Translations under genes and position numbers: made by a program
The notes under the pieces: model-generated
Database searches by the model: none
What the model was told of the DNA's origin: nothing
Seen by the model: the letters and a program-made list of their open reading frames with translations, nothing else
Shown: positions 61,641 through 64,000 of the stretch, in pieces
Numbering within the stretch: the stretch's first letter is position 1
Layout of the letters: the number at the start of each line of letters is the position of its first letter
Source of the DNA: Tyto alba
Lineage: Eukaryota; Chordata; Aves; Strigiformes; Tytonidae
Direction of reading: 5' to 3'
DNA: 64,000 nt
Assembly: GCF_018691265.1 (NCBI RefSeq)
Contig: NW_024881329.1
Span: 2,976,001 to 3,040,000 of the forward strand

Positions 61641-63580
61641 GCTGAAATCCTGTCCTGAGCACCCGGCTACATCACCCAGCAGTAATGTGATGGGAAACGT
61701 GGGATGCAAGGGATTGGAGTGGGAGGCTGGGGGGAGAAAGTATTTTACGTAGGAAACTTCTGCTGTTTGTGAATGAGAACATTTGCTACATTTTGCTTGT
61801 CCTCAGAGGCTGCTCCCCCTCTGTACACACCCAGCAGTCAGAGCATCCTCAGATCTCAGTCAACCACCACAGGCACCACTGAAACACCATCCCTGTGGCC
61901 ACGGCAGTAACCCTCCTCCTCCAAAAAAAGAATAAGGGGCATTTTCATGACACATGAGAAGCCACTTCACTGTGTCACTGGAGCATAGTGAATGAAAAAA
62001 AATCACTGTCACCTTCAGAAAAGGGAAGAATAAACCTGTAACTACGGGCCACTGCTGACCAAGGAAGCGCTGAGATCACCTCAAGTCAGGCAGCTCAGTC
62101 GGCAGTGCTGGCACTGCATCTTGGCTTACATTTTTTGACACCATAACACATCCTAAAGAAGACTCTCCAAAAATGGATTCCCAATCCAACAAAAACTGAA
62201 GTGGATAATCTACATTTTTGGCCTTAATCTGATAAATCTGTGCTGTGCTTTCCAAGGATAACAGTCTGTATTGCTACCCTTAGGTTCTCCCTTTTTTCAT
62301 GATAGAAACTGGTAATTTGGGAGGACTGTAAAACAGTTCAAGCAGCTGCTTCTCCTCAGATAAGACATTTGGGTGTTCATACTACTTCTGTCTGCCAAAT
62401 GAGCTATCTCAACAGGCTTTCATGAGCTGTGTCACATCCTATAATGCTATTTTTCCTGCAGTTGCCACGATACTTCATAAAAAAGCCTTCTGAAGCAGAC
62501 TTATGCTCTTTCCGATTTCTAATTTTTGGGGCAAAACAAACACAAGATACTACTTTTTCTCCTTGGCTTGCTTTGTGTCAGTACAAGACAGAAGCACACA
62601 AGAAAAATAAATTATTTTTCAATTTCAGTGCTTGGCTCAAAAATCAAGAGTCATTAGTTTAAAGCAGTGGCTTGGAGCAGAGGAAACGGATCCTGGGGCC
62701 AACAATATTTTATCAGTCAGTTGAGCATCTATTAATCATTAAGATATTCCTAAGTATTTTGTCCCCGTCCAACTTGAATTTATTTCAAGGCGTTACTTCT
62801 GCCTTTGATTATATATAATCACCTTCATGTACACATAGTCCTGGAATGAATGCATCCATCTCCATGGAAAGCAGAACTCAAAAAGCTTTTTCGGAAGGGC
62901 CCAGAGCAGCACTAAGCAGAAGAGACATCAAACTGTTTGAATTCTCAGTCGAAACACCAACATCACAAGTTAAACACAAACTTTTCAAGCAGGTTGAACA
63001 AGTGCTCCTCAGCAGCACAGGCACTGAGATGCCAGCTGCAAACACTGCCTTTTCAAAGCTTTCACCCCTGCTAGATTTCTGAATGCACAATCTAGCTACA
63101 TTCCTTTGGCACTTAAAAATGTCCCGGGAAAACATGCCACACAGCAATTATGCAGCAGTGCAGAGTCAGGTACAGTAAAGATGAGAAGATAAAAATTATT
63201 TAATTAACATTTAAACATTTTACTTTGTGCTACATATTTGTTTCAGCAAATAACCTCTTGTACGTACTGTTCAGTTTCCATTACCAGGAGCTGGCTGCTA
63301 TGCAGGAGTTGCAGAGATCATTGCTCAGTTTTAACAGTCATCTTCAGACAGTTGTCAAAATTGCCATGCCAAGCAGAAGAGAGTGATGAGGCATCATGTG
63401 GCTCACTGACTAGGGTCATCAGAAATCCCAATTCAAGGGCAATTTTACCTAGCAGACTGTTTATCAGTACATCCTATGTTTGAAGCAAGGTCAGCAAGTT
63501 GCCAGCTGTCCAAAGGAGCTCTTGGCTCCTACAATTCCACGACCTCCTTAACGTTGCAGCAAAGCTTTCCTACAGCGGGC
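61641..63580. other. Intergenic sequence, no gene seen
   Basis: AT-rich sequence with short, featureless open frames on both strands. No repeat family or RNA gene is recognised. Confidence 0.5.
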
Positions 63581-63826
63581 ATGGCCATGGTGAAGGTAAA
63601 CCAGCATGGGTATGGTTCTGTCTGCACCACTACAAAGGTTATAGGAATGCGTAGGCCCATACATTATGATTCTACAAGGCACAGGAAGCTTAGATTACAC
63701 CACCAAAGTTCAAGCTGCAGATTTGTTTTGGGTGCATGGAGGTCATATCTTGTGAAACCCATGCTTGGATTTACACCCTTCCTTAAACTTCAGTCATTAG
63801 GAGAAAAAGAGGAAACGGATGTGTAA
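63581..63826 (+). other. Small 81-codon open frame ending on an AATAAA
   Basis: The ATG at 63581 has a good context (GGGCATGG) and opens 81 codons. The TAA stop at 63824-63826 overlaps an AATAAA hexamer at 63825-63830. The basic product begins MAMVKVNQHGYG and matches no family I know. It is reported as an open frame only, since one this short is expected by chance. Confidence 0.12.
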
Positions 63827-64000
63827 TAAACAATATTTGTTATTTGACACCTTACCAGTGTGCAAAGACTTATACTATCAGTAATTCCAAATGCTAAAGC
63901 GGCAAGAGAAAAACAAACAAAAAAAAGCATTTGCAAAGAGAAAAAATTATGCTGAAACGATTACAGTGGCAGTGCATTTTTCACTGTCAATAAACACAGC

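Noticed and set aside
63581..63826. Possible processed GAPDH pseudogene, suggested by a MVKV start and a YDST stretch
   Set aside because: Spacing between the two motifs is wrong and the rest of the sequence does not align, so the resemblance is a coincidence of short words.
1..64000. CRISPR arrays, operons, tRNA or rRNA genes, or a multi-gene novel system
   Set aside because: The window is vertebrate nuclear DNA with one spliced gene. No spaced direct-repeat array, cloverleaf or clustered coding frames are visible.

Overview
This is nuclear DNA from a vertebrate, most likely a bird. It has spliced genes with GT/AG introns, one large CpG island, and very few interspersed repeats. The only interspersed repeat I recognise is one decayed CR1 LINE 3' end, which is the typical avian situation. 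The species cannot be resolved from the sequence alone.

One protein-coding gene is certain: MOB2 (MOB kinase activator 2), on the minus strand. All five coding exons can be placed to the base with matching splice phases: 42085-42116 (or 42085-42194 if an upstream in-frame ATG is used), 20706-20866, 19406-19499, 12766-12890 and 10923-11236. They join into 241 codons, or 267 with the extended start, and encode a complete Mob/phocein domain with its C-C-H-H zinc site and the conserved C-terminal tail. The 3' UTR runs to about 9850, where there is an AATAAA signal. The promoter is a CpG island at about 41.8-42.6 kb with two tandem copies of a CCAAT/GC-box cassette.

Layout: 1-9.85 kb lies downstream of MOB2. 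It contains a possible plus-strand transcript end near 773, a GC-rich block at 3.35-3.97 kb, a phase-matched pair of exon-like segments at 8.29-8.61 kb that I cannot name, and a pyrimidine block with T15 and C24 runs at 9.0-9.24 kb. MOB2 occupies 9.85-42.25 kb; its 21-kb first intron holds the CR1 remnant and a CTCF-like site. From 42.6 to 64 kb, upstream of MOB2, I recognise no gene. That stretch has two small GC-rich islets (53.5 and 61.4 kb), a 36-bp tandem duplication and homopolymer A tracts.

MOB2 protein binds the NDR kinases (STK38/STK38L) and competes with MOB1 for them. Nothing in the window points to an operon-like or multi-gene system. The items most worth checking are the alternative MOB2 start, the exon pair at 8.3 kb, and the low-complexity blocks.
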